A stretch of DNA of 64,000 nucleotides from Rhodobiaceae bacterium (GTDB taxonomy: Bacteria; Pseudomonadota; Alphaproteobacteria; Parvibaculales; Parvibaculaceae), in NCBI GenBank assembly GCA_003330885.1, contig CP030277.1:1364001-1428000 (forward strand). The letters are read 5' to 3'. The first letter of the stretch is position 1. The number at the start of each line of letters is the position of its first letter. This document shows positions 40,822 through 50,006 of this stretch, piece by piece. The notes under the pieces are model-generated. The model worked only from the letters and a program-made list of their open reading frames with translations. It ran no database searches and was not told where the DNA came from. The position numbers were made by a program, and so were the translations under genes.

Positions 40822-41292
40822 TTACCAGCGGTAGTGTGAGAAGGCGCGGTTCGCTTCTGCCATGCGATGCGTGTCTTCACGCTTCTTCACTGCAGAGCCG
40901 CGATTATTTGATGCATCGAGAATCTCCGCCGACAAGCGGTCAACCATCGTGTTTTCGTTCCGGCCGCGTGCAGCTGTAATCAACCAACGAATGGCGAGGG
41001 CGCGCTTACGGTCTGGACGAACCTCAACAGGAACCTGATAGGTCGCACCACCAACACGGCGAGAACGAACCTCAAGTGCCGGCATCACATTTTCCAGAGC
41101 TTCATGGAAAGTGCGGAGAGGATCAGCAGTCCCCTTCTCAGCCATCTTGTCGAAGGCACCATAGACGATCCGCTCAGCGGTCGACTTCTTGCCGTCTTTC
41201 ATGAGGCTATTCATGAATTTCGTCAGAACCAGATCACCAAACTTGGCGTCAGGAATGACTTCTCGTTTCTCTGCGCGGTGACGTCGCGACAT
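40822..41292 (-). CDS. rpsG: 30S ribosomal protein S7
   Basis: 156 residues. Starts [20 protein letters not shown] and includes [20 protein letters not shown]. Nucleates the small-subunit head. In E. coli S7 feeds back on its own operon between rpsL and rpsG; here that gap is only 12 bases, so the same leader is unlikely in that form. Confidence 0.98.
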   Translation of the reverse strand: MSRRHRAEKREVIPDAKFGDLVLTKFMNSLMKDGKKSTAERIVYGAFDKMAEKGTADPLRTFHEALENVMPALEVRSRRVGGATYQVPVEVRPDRKRALAIRWLITAARGRNENTMVDRLSAEILDASNNRGSAVKKREDTHRMAEANRAFSHYRW

Positions 41293-41304
41293 CTATCGTA
41301 TTCC

Positions 41305-41676
41305 TTACTTAGGACGCTTGGCGCCGTATTTCGAACGGCGCTGCTTACGGTCTTTCACACCCTGCGTATCGAGCACACCACGAATGATGTGATAACGAAC
41401 GCCGGGCAAATCCTTCACACGACCGCCGCGGATCATCACCACGGAGTGCTCTTGAAGGTTATGACCTTCACCAGGGATATAGCTGGTTACTTCAAAACCA
41501 TTGGTCAGACGAACACGGGCAACCTTACGAAGAGCCGAGTTCGGCTTCTTTGGTGTCGTCGTATAAACACGTGTACAGACGCCGCGCTTCTGAGGACAAG
41601 CCTCCATCGCTGGCACCTTATTTCGCTTCACCGGCACTTTGCGCGGCTTGCGGATCAGTTGTTGGATAGTTGGCAT
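41305..41676 (-). CDS. rpsL: 30S ribosomal protein S12
   Basis: 123 residues from the ATG at 41676 ([20 protein letters not shown]); the open frame extends 12 codons further. Decoding-centre protein. The [18 protein letters not shown] and [17 protein letters not shown] segments keep the lysines (43 and 88 in E. coli numbering) that change in streptomycin-resistant mutants, so it is the sensitive form. The aspartate of KDLPG is the RimO methylthiolation site in other bacteria. Confidence 0.98.
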   Translation of the reverse strand: MPTIQQLIRKPRKVPVKRNKVPAMEACPQKRGVCTRVYTTTPKKPNSALRKVARVRLTNGFEVTSYIPGEGHNLQEHSVVMIRGGRVKDLPGVRYHIIRGVLDTQGVKDRKQRRSKYGAKRPK

Positions 41677-41804
41677 ATTGCTCTGCCGTTCCTCTAGTTC
41701 ATCCAAACACAAAACCGCGTGCTACCGGGAAAGTCCCTTAAGGTTGCACACGGCCATAAGACACATGCGACATTCACTTAATGCCAGTGCCTAAACTTGC
41801 AGAG

Positions 41805-41826
41805 GACCCTGAGAAAACCCAGGGTC
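41805..41826 (-). other. hairpin in the rpsL leader
   Basis: GACCCTG pairs with CAGGGTC around an 8-base loop, in what would be the untranslated leader of the rpsL transcript about 130 bases before the start codon. No T-run follows in the direction of transcription. It may be a regulatory or stabilising element. Confidence 0.45.
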
Positions 41827-41923
41827 ATGCCCCAGTCCTTATCGTCGATTTCGGGCGTCAGCGTTTAGGTTTGTCGGTTATCAGTACCGGTAACCGCCTA
41901 CTGCCTGGCGCGAAAGTTGGCGG

Positions 41924-41952
41924 AACCTACCGTCGCCCCCCGGGGGCGTCAA
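41924..41952 (-). promoter_or_regulatory. candidate promoter of rpsL-rpsG-fusA-tufA
   Basis: On the minus strand TTGACG, a 17-base spacer rich in C and G, and TAGGTT, about 250 bases before rpsL. The -35 match is good; the -10 is moderate. Confidence 0.45.
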
Positions 41953-42144
41953 CCCCGAGTATTAAGAAAATGGAAGATTTTGTGCGGTTTTTCGTCTTCC
42001 CGCGCACCCTACTCAGATTATTGCAATGATCATGGCCAGAGAACACTCTTTCCACCCTCAAAACACTGCCTCATCCCCATAAAGCAGCGGTATGACTTAA
42101 GGGAATCGGCCATTTGATTCCCAGTCCATTTTTACATTTTCCTA

Positions 42145-42187
42145 TTGTAGATATCGATTTCACACTTATATTCGTATAAATGAATAT
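42145..42187 (+). promoter_or_regulatory. promoter with overlapping operator-like inverted repeat
   Basis: TTGTAG (42145-42150), a 16-base spacer and TATATT (42167-42172) form a plausible promoter. TATATTC-N8-GAATATA (42167-42188) is an inverted repeat that covers the -10 box and ends just before the ribosome site, the layout of a repressor operator. ETHE1-like genes in some proteobacteria are controlled by the sulfide-responsive repressor BigR, whose sites are AT-rich palindromes; that link is inference. Confidence 0.55.
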
Positions 42188-42200
42188 AGGAGAGCTTAGA

Positions 42201-43106
42201 ATGGACGCCGAAACACAGAATGAGCCAAGCCACAGCGCAACCTCAAAGACCAAGCCAGAAGTCCATAGCTATTTTGACAACGCCACCAACACAGTCACTC
42301 ATATAGTCGCTGATCCAAAGACCGGTGCTTCCGCCATCATCGACCCCGTCCTCGATTTTGATCAGGCGTCAGCCCGTACGAAGGCCAAATCCGCGGATAA
42401 TCTGATTGCCGAGGTGAAAAAGAGGGACCTGAAGGTCGAGTGGATTTTGGAAACCCATATTCATGCTGACCACCTGACCGCAGCCCACTATTTAAAAGAA
42501 CAACTAAACGCGCCCATTGGGGTCGGCCAATGCATTTCATCCGTCCAGAAAACGTTCAATCCCGTATTCCATCAGCCCTACCCTGTCGCGGACGACGGCT
42601 ACCCGTTTGACCACCTCTTTACCGACGGAGAGCAATTTAGCATCGGTAACCTTCAGGCGACGGCGATGGCGACTCCCGGACACACACCGGCCTGCATCTC
42701 CTTCCTAATTGGAGATGCAGTCTTTGTAGGGGACACGCTTTTCATGCCGGACTATGGAACCGCCCGGTGTGATTTTCCCGGCGGCGATGCTGGCATGCTC
42801 TATGACTCGATAGAGCGACTGCTAGAGCTGCCAGGGGACACCCGTATGTTTCTCTGCCATGATTATCCGCCGGCAGAGCGCGAGGCAGCTTGGGAAACCA
42901 CTGTCAAAGAACAACGCAACCACAACATTCACATTGCAAACCGAACCCGCGAGGAATTTGTGAGGATGCGGACAGACAGAGACAGTGGACTGAACATGCC
43001 CCAACTTATTTTCCCATCTCTGCAGGTTAACATTCAGGCAGGACAATTGCCGCGAGCAGAAGACAACGGCGTCCAATACCTGAAAATCCCACTTAATCAG
43101 TTCTGA
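42201..43106 (+). CDS. MBL-fold hydrolase, ETHE1/persulfide dioxygenase-like
   Basis: 301 residues from the ATG at 42201, which has AGGAGA nine bases upstream; an ATG at 42180 lacks one. The metal motif is THIHADHLTA (H86, H88, D90, H91), followed by ATPGHTPACISFLIGDAVFVGD (in part), MPDYGTARCDFPGGDA and LCHDYPPAEREA. The TARCDFPGGDA stretch is typical of the persulfide dioxygenase branch, which oxidises glutathione persulfide to sulfite. No rhodanese or DUF442 domain is fused. It is the only rightward gene inside the large leftward translation cluster. Confidence 0.85.
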   Translation: MDAETQNEPSHSATSKTKPEVHSYFDNATNTVTHIVADPKTGASAIIDPVLDFDQASARTKAKSADNLIAEVKKRDLKVEWILETHIHADHLTAAHYLKEQLNAPIGVGQCISSVQKTFNPVFHQPYPVADDGYPFDHLFTDGEQFSIGNLQATAMATPGHTPACISFLIGDAVFVGDTLFMPDYGTARCDFPGGDAGMLYDSIERLLELPGDTRMFLCHDYPPAEREAAWETTVKEQRNHNIHIANRTREEFVRMRTDRDSGLNMPQLIFPSLQVNIQAGQLPRAEDNGVQYLKIPLNQF

Positions 43107-43117
43107 TAGTTCAGTGT

Positions 43118-44602
43118 TTAGTCAACGATACGTGCTTGTCCAAACAGACGTTGGCCGGGATATCTGCCTTCGATAACCTGCGCTCCGTCCACGACAACCC
43201 GGCCGCCGACAATCACCTTGGAAACGCCAATAGGCGGCAGGTATGGATCGCCATATGTCGCGACTTCCTGAATATCGCCTGCAGAAAAGATGACCAAATC
43301 AGCATCAGCGCCGATCTGCACCCGCCCCTTGCGAGCAAATTGCGGCGCAACGCTTTCGAGCCATTGTGCCGGATAAAGTGTGATCCGTGCGAGCCCTTCA
43401 GACAGAGACATCAGCTTTCGCTCTCTCACATAGTGACCCAAAAACCGGGAAAACGTACCCGCTCCATTGGGGTTTGCCAGAACATCTCGGTCAAGCGCCG
43501 GCGTCACATCTGTTGCGACCATCATGCCCGGCCAGGCGAGGGCTGACTCAATCCAGTCTTCCTTCACATAATGATGATTGACCATGCCCGTTGGCTGCTC
43601 CGCCCGGTACCTCTGCCAGCTTTCCTCCGTGAGCCACTCCCCGGTAGCGGTCCACTGGACATCGGAATACTCGATATTGAATATTTTCTGCCAATCCCGG
43701 CTGAACACTGCAGCAGAGATGCTCGTGCCTCCCGCTGCATAGGAAAGCGTCTCCGTTGTTATGCGAGCGCCGCGAGCGTTCGCCGCATCAATGAGAGAAA
43801 GCCATTCTGGCACCGCGTGCATGGCACTGTGGGTAATGTGATTGATGAGAACCGGCGCACCAGTCTCTTCCGCCAAGGCAACAATCTCAATCAGTCCCGC
43901 CGGATCTCCAGCATATCCCCGACGGACATGCACGGCGATCGGAGCATCCCGAGAGCTGGCAACCTCAAAGATCATACGCAGCTCTGCCTCGTTGACTGCG
44001 ACGCTCATATAATCAAGCAAGATGCCAATGCCGAGACCACCCTGATCAAGGCCCTCGACAAGTAGACCACGCATCTCTTCAATCTGAGCAGGCGTCGCCT
44101 CCTGAACAAAGGCAGCGCCGCCTTGCATCAACGTCATGCCGCTAAAGAGATACGGCACGTCGCGGCCTTCAATCACTTTCGTTCGAACTGCAAAATGAGC
44201 AACTGAGGCCCCAAAGTTGATCGGCGTCCCTCCGGCAAAATGCTCCCCATAGGCGGACACTGGAAAAGCCCCAGCTTCAAGATCGAGCTGGGTCGTGACA
44301 CCATCCAGCACCTGGATTGCGCTACCTAAGCGGGAGGGCGAATGGCTATGAATGTCGATAAAGCCCGGCGCCACGACCTGCCCGCGAGCGTCGACCACCT
44401 GCGCGCCCGCAAGCTCATCTTCTGAGATGGCAATGATCGTGCCCTGGTGAATGCCCACATGGCGTACAGCATCGAGACCGGATTCTGGATCAATAACCCG
44501 ACCGTTCGCGATCACCAGATCAAAGGTCTGAGCGGCGGTAAGGTCGCCCGTCCCCATCAGGAAGACCAGGCACATCCCCAAAAAGCCAAAAGCACGCATC
44601 AC
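43118..44602 (-). CDS. secreted amidohydrolase, N-acyl-D-amino-acid deacylase-like
   Basis: 494 residues with a signal peptide (AFGFLGMCLVFLMGTGDLTAAQ, in part). The amidohydrolase fold begins FDLVIANGRVIDPESGLDAV; the metal-binding HxH is H85/H87 in GFIDIHSHSPS, with later histidines in VHVRRGYAGD and INHITHSAMH, and the family's C-terminal GTFSRFLGHYVRERKLMSLS. This resembles D-aminoacylases and dihydroorotase-like enzymes of the amidohydrolase 3 group. The substrate is not evident; a periplasmic role in D-amino acid or peptide turnover is possible. Tail-to-tail with the persulfide dioxygenase gene. Confidence 0.8.
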   Translation of the reverse strand: MMRAFGFLGMCLVFLMGTGDLTAAQTFDLVIANGRVIDPESGLDAVRHVGIHQGTIIAISEDELAGAQVVDARGQVVAPGFIDIHSHSPSRLGSAIQVLDGVTTQLDLEAGAFPVSAYGEHFAGGTPINFGASVAHFAVRTKVIEGRDVPYLFSGMTLMQGGAAFVQEATPAQIEEMRGLLVEGLDQGGLGIGILLDYMSVAVNEAELRMIFEVASSRDAPIAVHVRRGYAGDPAGLIEIVALAEETGAPVLINHITHSAMHAVPEWLSLIDAANARGARITTETLSYAAGGTSISAAVFSRDWQKIFNIEYSDVQWTATGEWLTEESWQRYRAEQPTGMVNHHYVKEDWIESALAWPGMMVATDVTPALDRDVLANPNGAGTFSRFLGHYVRERKLMSLSEGLARITLYPAQWLESVAPQFARKGRVQIGADADLVIFSAGDIQEVATYGDPYLPPIGVSKVIVGGRVVVDGAQVIEGRYPGQRLFGQARIVD

Positions 44603-44623
44603 AGCCTCCCATCATTCTACAAC

Positions 44624-45601
44624 TCAGTCTTCCGGACGGCTCCCGCAGCCAAAGCTTTCTCCATAGAGCCGCCTCAAACCAGCATTGGCACAGACAGCAA
44701 CTGCACTGCGGCTCAAGAAAATCTCCGACTTCTCAAGAAAAACATCGAGCAGCTCATAGCAAACCACAATCTCAGAGACATTTCGATTGTAATAGGCCTC
44801 GGCACTCCCCGGGCAATTGTCAAAGAAAAGCCGGACAGGCTGCGGCCAGGCAAAAAACTCTGTCGCCCGGGAGGTAACCCCCTGCACCATTCCAGACTCA
44901 ATCAGCCACCGGCGCACCATTTCATGCCTCGGATTCCGCGTTGCCTCATATTCGACCACTATCCCGTTGTAAGGCACGAGTGAGGTTTGGCTCCGCGCAA
45001 AGGATTTCAGCAACCAGAGGTTGGCCTCAAAGGCTTGGCTGTAGGCTTGCTCACAATCAAAACCTCTTTCCGCCGGCAGCATCTCTGTGTCCAGAAGAAA
45101 AGAAAGCTCATCTGGATTTGCTCCAAAAAGGAGGCAGTTCACATTGTAGAACCGCTGAATGGCCAGAGAGTGACTGTCCCAGAAAGCATGAGCATTGCCG
45201 CCAGGTGCCCGCGCCTCATCTTCCCACTCTGACAACCACTCAACCGAAACCATGAGCAGCTGGTTCATCGCAGTCGGATCGATGTCGGTATTGTGACGAA
45301 GGATCATGAAGGTCGTCGCCATCTGATCCGCGGCGTCCTCTTCCCGTCCAAACAGCGGAATAGGGAACTGATGGATTAGTGCGTGCCCAATTTCATGCAG
45401 CAATGTGAACTCCACATTGGCAAGCACAAAGTCCCGCAAAACTTCTTGCCGCTCTTCGCCGCTAGGCTCCACCGGACTGGGCTCGTCGGCATAGAGAGGA
45501 ATCGAGAGCGTCAGAGAGAACAGTGTTGCAAAAAGCAAAAAGCCGCCGCGTCGAAACGCAGCGGCTTTCTGTCTTAAGTTTGGCATCATTGCCGCGACCA
45601 T
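44624..45601 (-). CDS. DUF4344-type putative metallopeptidase
   Basis: 325 residues from the ATG that overlaps the rpoC stop by one base (TAATG); ATGs at 45589 and 45586 are alternatives. A basic and hydrophobic start (FRRGGFLLFATLFSLTLSI, ending PLYADE) reads as a signal peptide. The zinc motif is HEIGH at 69-73 (TLLHEIGHALIHQF), with acidic residues in GREEDAADQMAT 15-20 residues later. Such domains are known as DUF4344; no substrate is known. The rpoC terminator lies within its signal-peptide codons, so expression must rely on read-through or an internal promoter. Confidence 0.75.
   Translation of the reverse strand: MVAAMMPNLRQKAAAFRRGGFLLFATLFSLTLSIPLYADEPSPVEPSGEERQEVLRDFVLANVEFTLLHEIGHALIHQFPIPLFGREEDAADQMATTFMILRHNTDIDPTAMNQLLMVSVEWLSEWEDEARAPGGNAHAFWDSHSLAIQRFYNVNCLLFGANPDELSFLLDTEMLPAERGFDCEQAYSQAFEANLWLLKSFARSQTSLVPYNGIVVEYEATRNPRHEMVRRWLIESGMVQGVTSRATEFFAWPQPVRLFFDNCPGSAEAYYNRNVSEIVVCYELLDVFLEKSEIFLSRSAVAVCANAGLRRLYGESFGCGSRPED
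45527..45568 (-). terminator. rpoC terminator, inside the next reading frame
   Basis: On the minus strand AAAGCCGC/GCGGCTTT with an inner GCGT/ACGC pair and a 4-base loop is followed by TTTTTGCTTTTTG. It lies about 30 bases after the rpoC stop and within codons about 11-25 of the DUF4344 gene. Confidence 0.8.
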
Positions 45602-48600
45602 TAAGCGCCCTCGGTGGGTGCTTCCGGCGCTGGAGCCACCTCAATCACCTCATCAGCGATAGCTTCTGCTGGTGCCTCCGCGGGAGCTTCCTCTGGAGCG
45701 GCGATCGCACCAGTCTCAATTTGCTCCTGCAGGATCTTCTCATCACGCTCTGTCGCTTCACTGCGCAGCAACTCAACAACCCGCCCAGTACCGGCAGGGA
45801 TCAAGCGACCCACAATGATGTTCTCTTTCAAGCCGTGCAGTTCGTCGACCTTGCCGTTCACCGCAGCGTCTGTAAGAACGCGTGTGGTTTCCTGGAAAGA
45901 TGCCGCAGAGAAGAACGAACGTGTCTGCAGAGACGCTTTGGTAATACCAAGCAGAACCGGTGTGCCCGACCCTTCTTCCTTACCTTCCGCACGCAGACGA
46001 TCATTGATCTCGTCAAGCTCAATCCGGTCAACCTGCTCACCTGAAAGGTAAGGTGCATCACCTGGATTGGTGATTTCGACCTTCTGGAGCATCTGACGAA
46101 CAATCACCTCAATGTGCTTGTCGTTAATGCCCACACCCTGCAGACGATAAACGTCCTGAACTTCGTTCACGAGGTAGGTTGCGAGTTCCTCAACACCGGA
46201 GATTGCAAGAATATCGTGCGGTGCCGGATGACCATCAAGCAGGTATTCGCCCTTCTCGATGATATCGCCTTCCTGCACGGTAATGTGCTTGCCTTTCGGG
46301 ATGAGATATTCCCACGGATCCCCACCATCTTCTGGGTGAACCATGATCCGGCGCTTGTTCTTATAGTCGCGCCCAAACTCAACCTTACCGGTCCCTTCGG
46401 AGATGATCGCATGGTCCTTCGGACGACGCGCTTCGAAGAGTTCAGCAACCCGTGGCAGACCGCCGGTAATGTCACGTGTCTTCGCACCTTCAGTTGGGAT
46501 ACGTGCAAGCACGTCACCAGCATGAACGTCCGCGCCAGCTTCAACCGACAAGATCGCATCCACTGAGAGCAAGAACCGAGCATCATTGCCATTTGAAAGT
46601 TTCAGCACTTCGCCGTCGCTTCCCTTCACAACAACCGCTGGACGAAGCTCTGCAGCTTTAGGGCTTGTTCGCCAGTCAATAACGACGCGCTGGGAGATCC
46701 CTGTCGCTTCGTCAGTAACTTCGCGGATAGACATGCCCTCGACCAAATCTTCAAACGCAGCGACACCGTTGACTTCCGTCGCAATCGGAACCGTGTACGG
46801 ATCCCATTCGGCAATACGCTGACCACGCTCCACTTTCTCGCCATCATCGACCCGCAAACGCGAACCATAGGTGAGTTTGTTGGAAGAACGCTCATTGCCG
46901 TGCTCATCCAGGATCTGGATCTGCACGTTCCGGCCCATCACGATCAGAGCTCCCGAGGAGTCTTTCACGATGTTACGGTTTGCAATCCGCACTGTCCCAG
47001 CATGGTTTGATTCCAGGAACGACGTATCGACAACCTGTGCCGTACCGCCAATGTGGAATGTCCGCATGGTGAGCTGTGTGCCAGGTTCCCCAATCGACTG
47101 AGCCGCGATCACACCGACCGCTTCACCCATATTGACCGGCGTACCACGCGCAAGGTCACGACCATAACAGGTCGCACAGATACCGTTCCGGGTTTCACAA
47201 GTTAGGCCAGAGCGGATGCGCAGCTCTTCGATGTTTGCTTCTTCCAGAACGTCCACGTCAGCTTCGTCCAGGAGATGAGCAGCCTTGAACAGAACCTCGC
47301 CTGTTGCGGGATGCAGAATATCATCAACTGGTGTCCGGCCGAGAACACGCTGCCCGAGAGAGACTGTCACTTCACCAGATTCAATCACCGCACCAAGTGT
47401 GATGCCGTTTTTGGTTCCGCAATCCTCTTCAATAACGATGCAATCCTGCGCAACATCAACCAGACGACGTGTCAGATATCCGGAGTTCGCAGTCTTAAGC
47501 GCCGTATCAGCAAGGCCTTTACGCGCACCGTGAGTTGAGTTGAAGTACTCAAGAACGGTCAGACCTTCCTTAAAGTTCGAGATAATCGGTGTTTCGATAA
47601 TCTCACCAGAAGGTTTTGCCATCAGGCCACGCATCGCTGCAAGCTGACGCATCTGTGTGGGTGAACCACGCGCGCCAGAGTGCGCCATCATATAGATCGA
47701 GTTGATCGGCTCTTCTCGATTGGTTTCTTCGTTGATCTGAACGGACGAGATTTTGTCCATCATCGTATCGGCGACTTTGTCCGTACACTTCGCCCATGCA
47801 TCAACGACCTTATTGTACTTCTCGCCCTGAGTGATCAGGCCGTCAATGTACTGTTGTTCATATTCCTTAGCGAGTGACCGTGTTTCTTCGACAAGACCTT
47901 CCTTCTCGACCGGAATGATCATGTCGTCTTTACCGAAGGAAATACCCGCACGACAAGCCTGGCGGAAACCGAGGCCCATAATCTGGTCACAGAAGATCAC
48001 TGTCTCCTTCTGACCGCAGTGGCGGTAGACCACATCGATTGTGTTGGAGATTTCCCGCTTCGTCAGAAGACGGTTGATCAGATCAAATGGCACCTTGTGG
48101 TTCTTAGGAAGAACCTCTGCGATCAACATGCGGCCAGGCGTTGAGTCAACGACATGGGAAACCAGGTTCCCTTCTTCGTCTTTCGTCGTCCAGCGCGCTT
48201 TGATCTTGGCGTGCAACGTGACGAGCCCATTGTCGAGCGCATGTTCGATCTCAGAAATATCTGAGAAGAGCATGCCTTCGCCAGGCTCATTGTCCTTCAT
48301 CTGCGAGATGTAATAGAGGCCAAGCACGATGTCCTGCGACGGCACAATGATCGGCGACCCGTTAGCCGGGTGCAGAATATTGTTGGTCGACATCATGAGA
48401 ACACGGGCTTCCAGCTGAGCTTCCAGCGAAAGCGGCACGTGAACTGCCATTTGGTCACCATCAAAGTCAGCGTTAAACGCAGCACAGACCAGCGGGTGCA
48501 GCTGAATGGCCTTGCCCTCGATAAGTACAGGTTCAAAAGCCTGGATGCCCAAACGGTGAAGTGTTGGTGCACGGTTAAGAAGCACCGGATGTTCCCGGAT

Positions 48601-49851
48601 CACTTCTTCAAGAATGTCCCAAACTTCGGGCCGTTCTTTCTCCACAAGCTTTTTAGCTTGTTTCACCGTCGCGCTCAGGCCTTTGGCTTCTAGGCGCGAA
48701 TAGATGAATGGCTTGAAGAGCTCAAGCGCCATCTTCTTCGGCAGACCGCACTGATGCAGCTTAAGCTCAGGGCCAACCACGATCACAGAACGACCGGAAT
48801 AGTCAACGCGCTTACCAAGCAGGTTCTGGCGGAACCGGCCCTGCTTACCTTTAAGCATGTCGGCAAGTGACTTCAGCGGACGCTTGTTGGCACCCGTAAT
48901 GACCCGGCCACGACGACCATTGTCAAAGAGCGCATCAACAGATTCCTGCAACATCCGCTTTTCATTACGGATGATGATGTCTGGAGCACGAAGCTCCATC
49001 AAACGCTTAAGACGATTGTTCCGGTTGATCACCCGACGATACAGATCATTGAGGTCAGACGTCGCGAAACGACCACCATCAAGCGGCACAAGAGGACGCA
49101 GCTCTGGTGGAATAACCGGCACAACCTTCAGGATCATCCACTCTGGACGGTTGCCTGAATGGATGAAGGCTTCGATCACTTTCAGACGCTTAGCCAGTTT
49201 CTTAGGCTTCAGCTCTGTTGTTGCTTCAGCAATTTCCACACGCAGGCCGGCAGCGATCTTTTCAAGATCGAGACCTTCCATCATGTCGCGAATAGCTTCC
49301 GCGCCAATCCCAGCCGTAAAGCTGTCAGGACCGTACTCGTCCTGCGCGTCGAGAAACTCTTCTTCAGAGAGAAGCTGCTTCTCTTTAAGCGGCGTGAGGC
49401 CTGGCTCAACAACAATGTAATTCTCAAAATAGAGAACCCGCTCAAGATCCTTGAGCGTCATGTCCATCAACAAACCGATGCGTGATGGCAGCGACTTCAG
49501 GAACCAAATGTGCGCAACCGGTGCGGCGAGCTCGATATGGCCCATGCGCTCACGGCGGACTTTGGTCAGCGTAACTTCAACACCACATTTTTCGCAGATG
49601 ATGCCTTTATATTTCATCCGCTTGTATTTGCCGCAAAGGCATTCGTAATCCTTGATCGGCCCGAAAATCCGCGCACAGAAAAGACCATCCTTCTCCGGCT
49701 TAAATGTCCGGTAGTTGATTGTCTCTGGCTTTTTGATCTCGCCATATGACCAGGAAAGAATACGCTCAGGGCTGGCGAGCGAAATCTGGATCTGCTCAAA
49801 CGTCTGAGCTGGCGCAGTTGGATTGAAAAGGTTCATGACCTCTTGGTTCAT
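45601..49851 (-). CDS. rpoC: RNA polymerase beta-prime subunit
   Basis: 1416 residues. N-terminal zinc site C71, C73, C86, C89 ([19 protein letters not shown]); catalytic Mg2+ motif [12 protein letters not shown] near 460; bridge helix and trigger loop regions around [20 protein letters not shown] and [11 protein letters not shown]; second zinc cysteines in [20 protein letters not shown]. The C-terminus after about residue 1375 is an Ala/Glu/Pro tail ([20 protein letters not shown] and on). Follows rpoB after a 155-base gap with a hairpin. Confidence 0.98.
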   Translation of the reverse strand: MNQEVMNLFNPTAPAQTFEQIQISLASPERILSWSYGEIKKPETINYRTFKPEKDGLFCARIFGPIKDYECLCGKYKRMKYKGIICEKCGVEVTLTKVRRERMGHIELAAPVAHIWFLKSLPSRIGLLMDMTLKDLERVLYFENYIVVEPGLTPLKEKQLLSEEEFLDAQDEYGPDSFTAGIGAEAIRDMMEGLDLEKIAAGLRVEIAEATTELKPKKLAKRLKVIEAFIHSGNRPEWMILKVVPVIPPELRPLVPLDGGRFATSDLNDLYRRVINRNNRLKRLMELRAPDIIIRNEKRMLQESVDALFDNGRRGRVITGANKRPLKSLADMLKGKQGRFRQNLLGKRVDYSGRSVIVVGPELKLHQCGLPKKMALELFKPFIYSRLEAKGLSATVKQAKKLVEKERPEVWDILEEVIREHPVLLNRAPTLHRLGIQAFEPVLIEGKAIQLHPLVCAAFNADFDGDQMAVHVPLSLEAQLEARVLMMSTNNILHPANGSPIIVPSQDIVLGLYYISQMKDNEPGEGMLFSDISEIEHALDNGLVTLHAKIKARWTTKDEEGNLVSHVVDSTPGRMLIAEVLPKNHKVPFDLINRLLTKREISNTIDVVYRHCGQKETVIFCDQIMGLGFRQACRAGISFGKDDMIIPVEKEGLVEETRSLAKEYEQQYIDGLITQGEKYNKVVDAWAKCTDKVADTMMDKISSVQINEETNREEPINSIYMMAHSGARGSPTQMRQLAAMRGLMAKPSGEIIETPIISNFKEGLTVLEYFNSTHGARKGLADTALKTANSGYLTRRLVDVAQDCIVIEEDCGTKNGITLGAVIESGEVTVSLGQRVLGRTPVDDILHPATGEVLFKAAHLLDEADVDVLEEANIEELRIRSGLTCETRNGICATCYGRDLARGTPVNMGEAVGVIAAQSIGEPGTQLTMRTFHIGGTAQVVDTSFLESNHAGTVRIANRNIVKDSSGALIVMGRNVQIQILDEHGNERSSNKLTYGSRLRVDDGEKVERGQRIAEWDPYTVPIATEVNGVAAFEDLVEGMSIREVTDEATGISQRVVIDWRTSPKAAELRPAVVVKGSDGEVLKLSNGNDARFLLSVDAILSVEAGADVHAGDVLARIPTEGAKTRDITGGLPRVAELFEARRPKDHAIISEGTGKVEFGRDYKNKRRIMVHPEDGGDPWEYLIPKGKHITVQEGDIIEKGEYLLDGHPAPHDILAISGVEELATYLVNEVQDVYRLQGVGINDKHIEVIVRQMLQKVEITNPGDAPYLSGEQVDRIELDEINDRLRAEGKEEGSGTPVLLGITKASLQTRSFFSAASFQETTRVLTDAAVNGKVDELHGLKENIIVGRLIPAGTGRVVELLRSEATERDEKILQEQIETGAIAAPEEAPAEAPAEAIADEVIEVAPAPEAPTEGA

Positions 49852-49975
49852 GGACTTCTCCTCGGTTCGGACCCTGATCGGTCAAAAAGACCTTTAGGGG
49901 ATTTAGAGATACCGACAGGGCCCGTCAGCATCGCCCCAATTCAAATTCACATCCACTCCCGCGAGAGGAGCAATC

Positions 49976-50000
49976 GACGGGCGCAGCAGGTGCGCCCGTC
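49976..50000 (-). other. hairpin between rpoB and rpoC
   Basis: GACGGGCGCA pairs perfectly with TGCGCCCGTC around a 5-base loop, immediately after the rpoB stop. There is no T-run, so it is more likely an RNA processing or stability element than a terminator. Confidence 0.6.
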
Positions 50001-50006
50001 TAAATC

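Larger units (their letters stand above)
41677..42200. other. long intergenic region between rpsL and the divergent persulfide dioxygenase
   Basis: 524 bases without a convincing gene. It holds the likely rpsL promoter (41924-41952), a leader hairpin (41805-41826), and the promoter/operator of the rightward gene (42145-42187). A GGTTA/TAACC repeat lies near 41875. The remaining sequence, including a short rightward open frame at 41781-42029 without ribosome site or recognisable product, shows nothing I can support. Confidence 0.7.

Noticed and set aside
39306-40979. 557-codon rightward open frame opposite fusA
   Set aside because: It is antisense to a fully conserved EF-G gene, has no recognisable domain, and long antisense frames are expected over codon-biased genes.
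41781-42029. Short rightward open frame in the rpsL upstream gap
   Set aside because: It overlaps the probable rpsL promoter and leader hairpin, has no ribosome site and encodes no recognisable protein.
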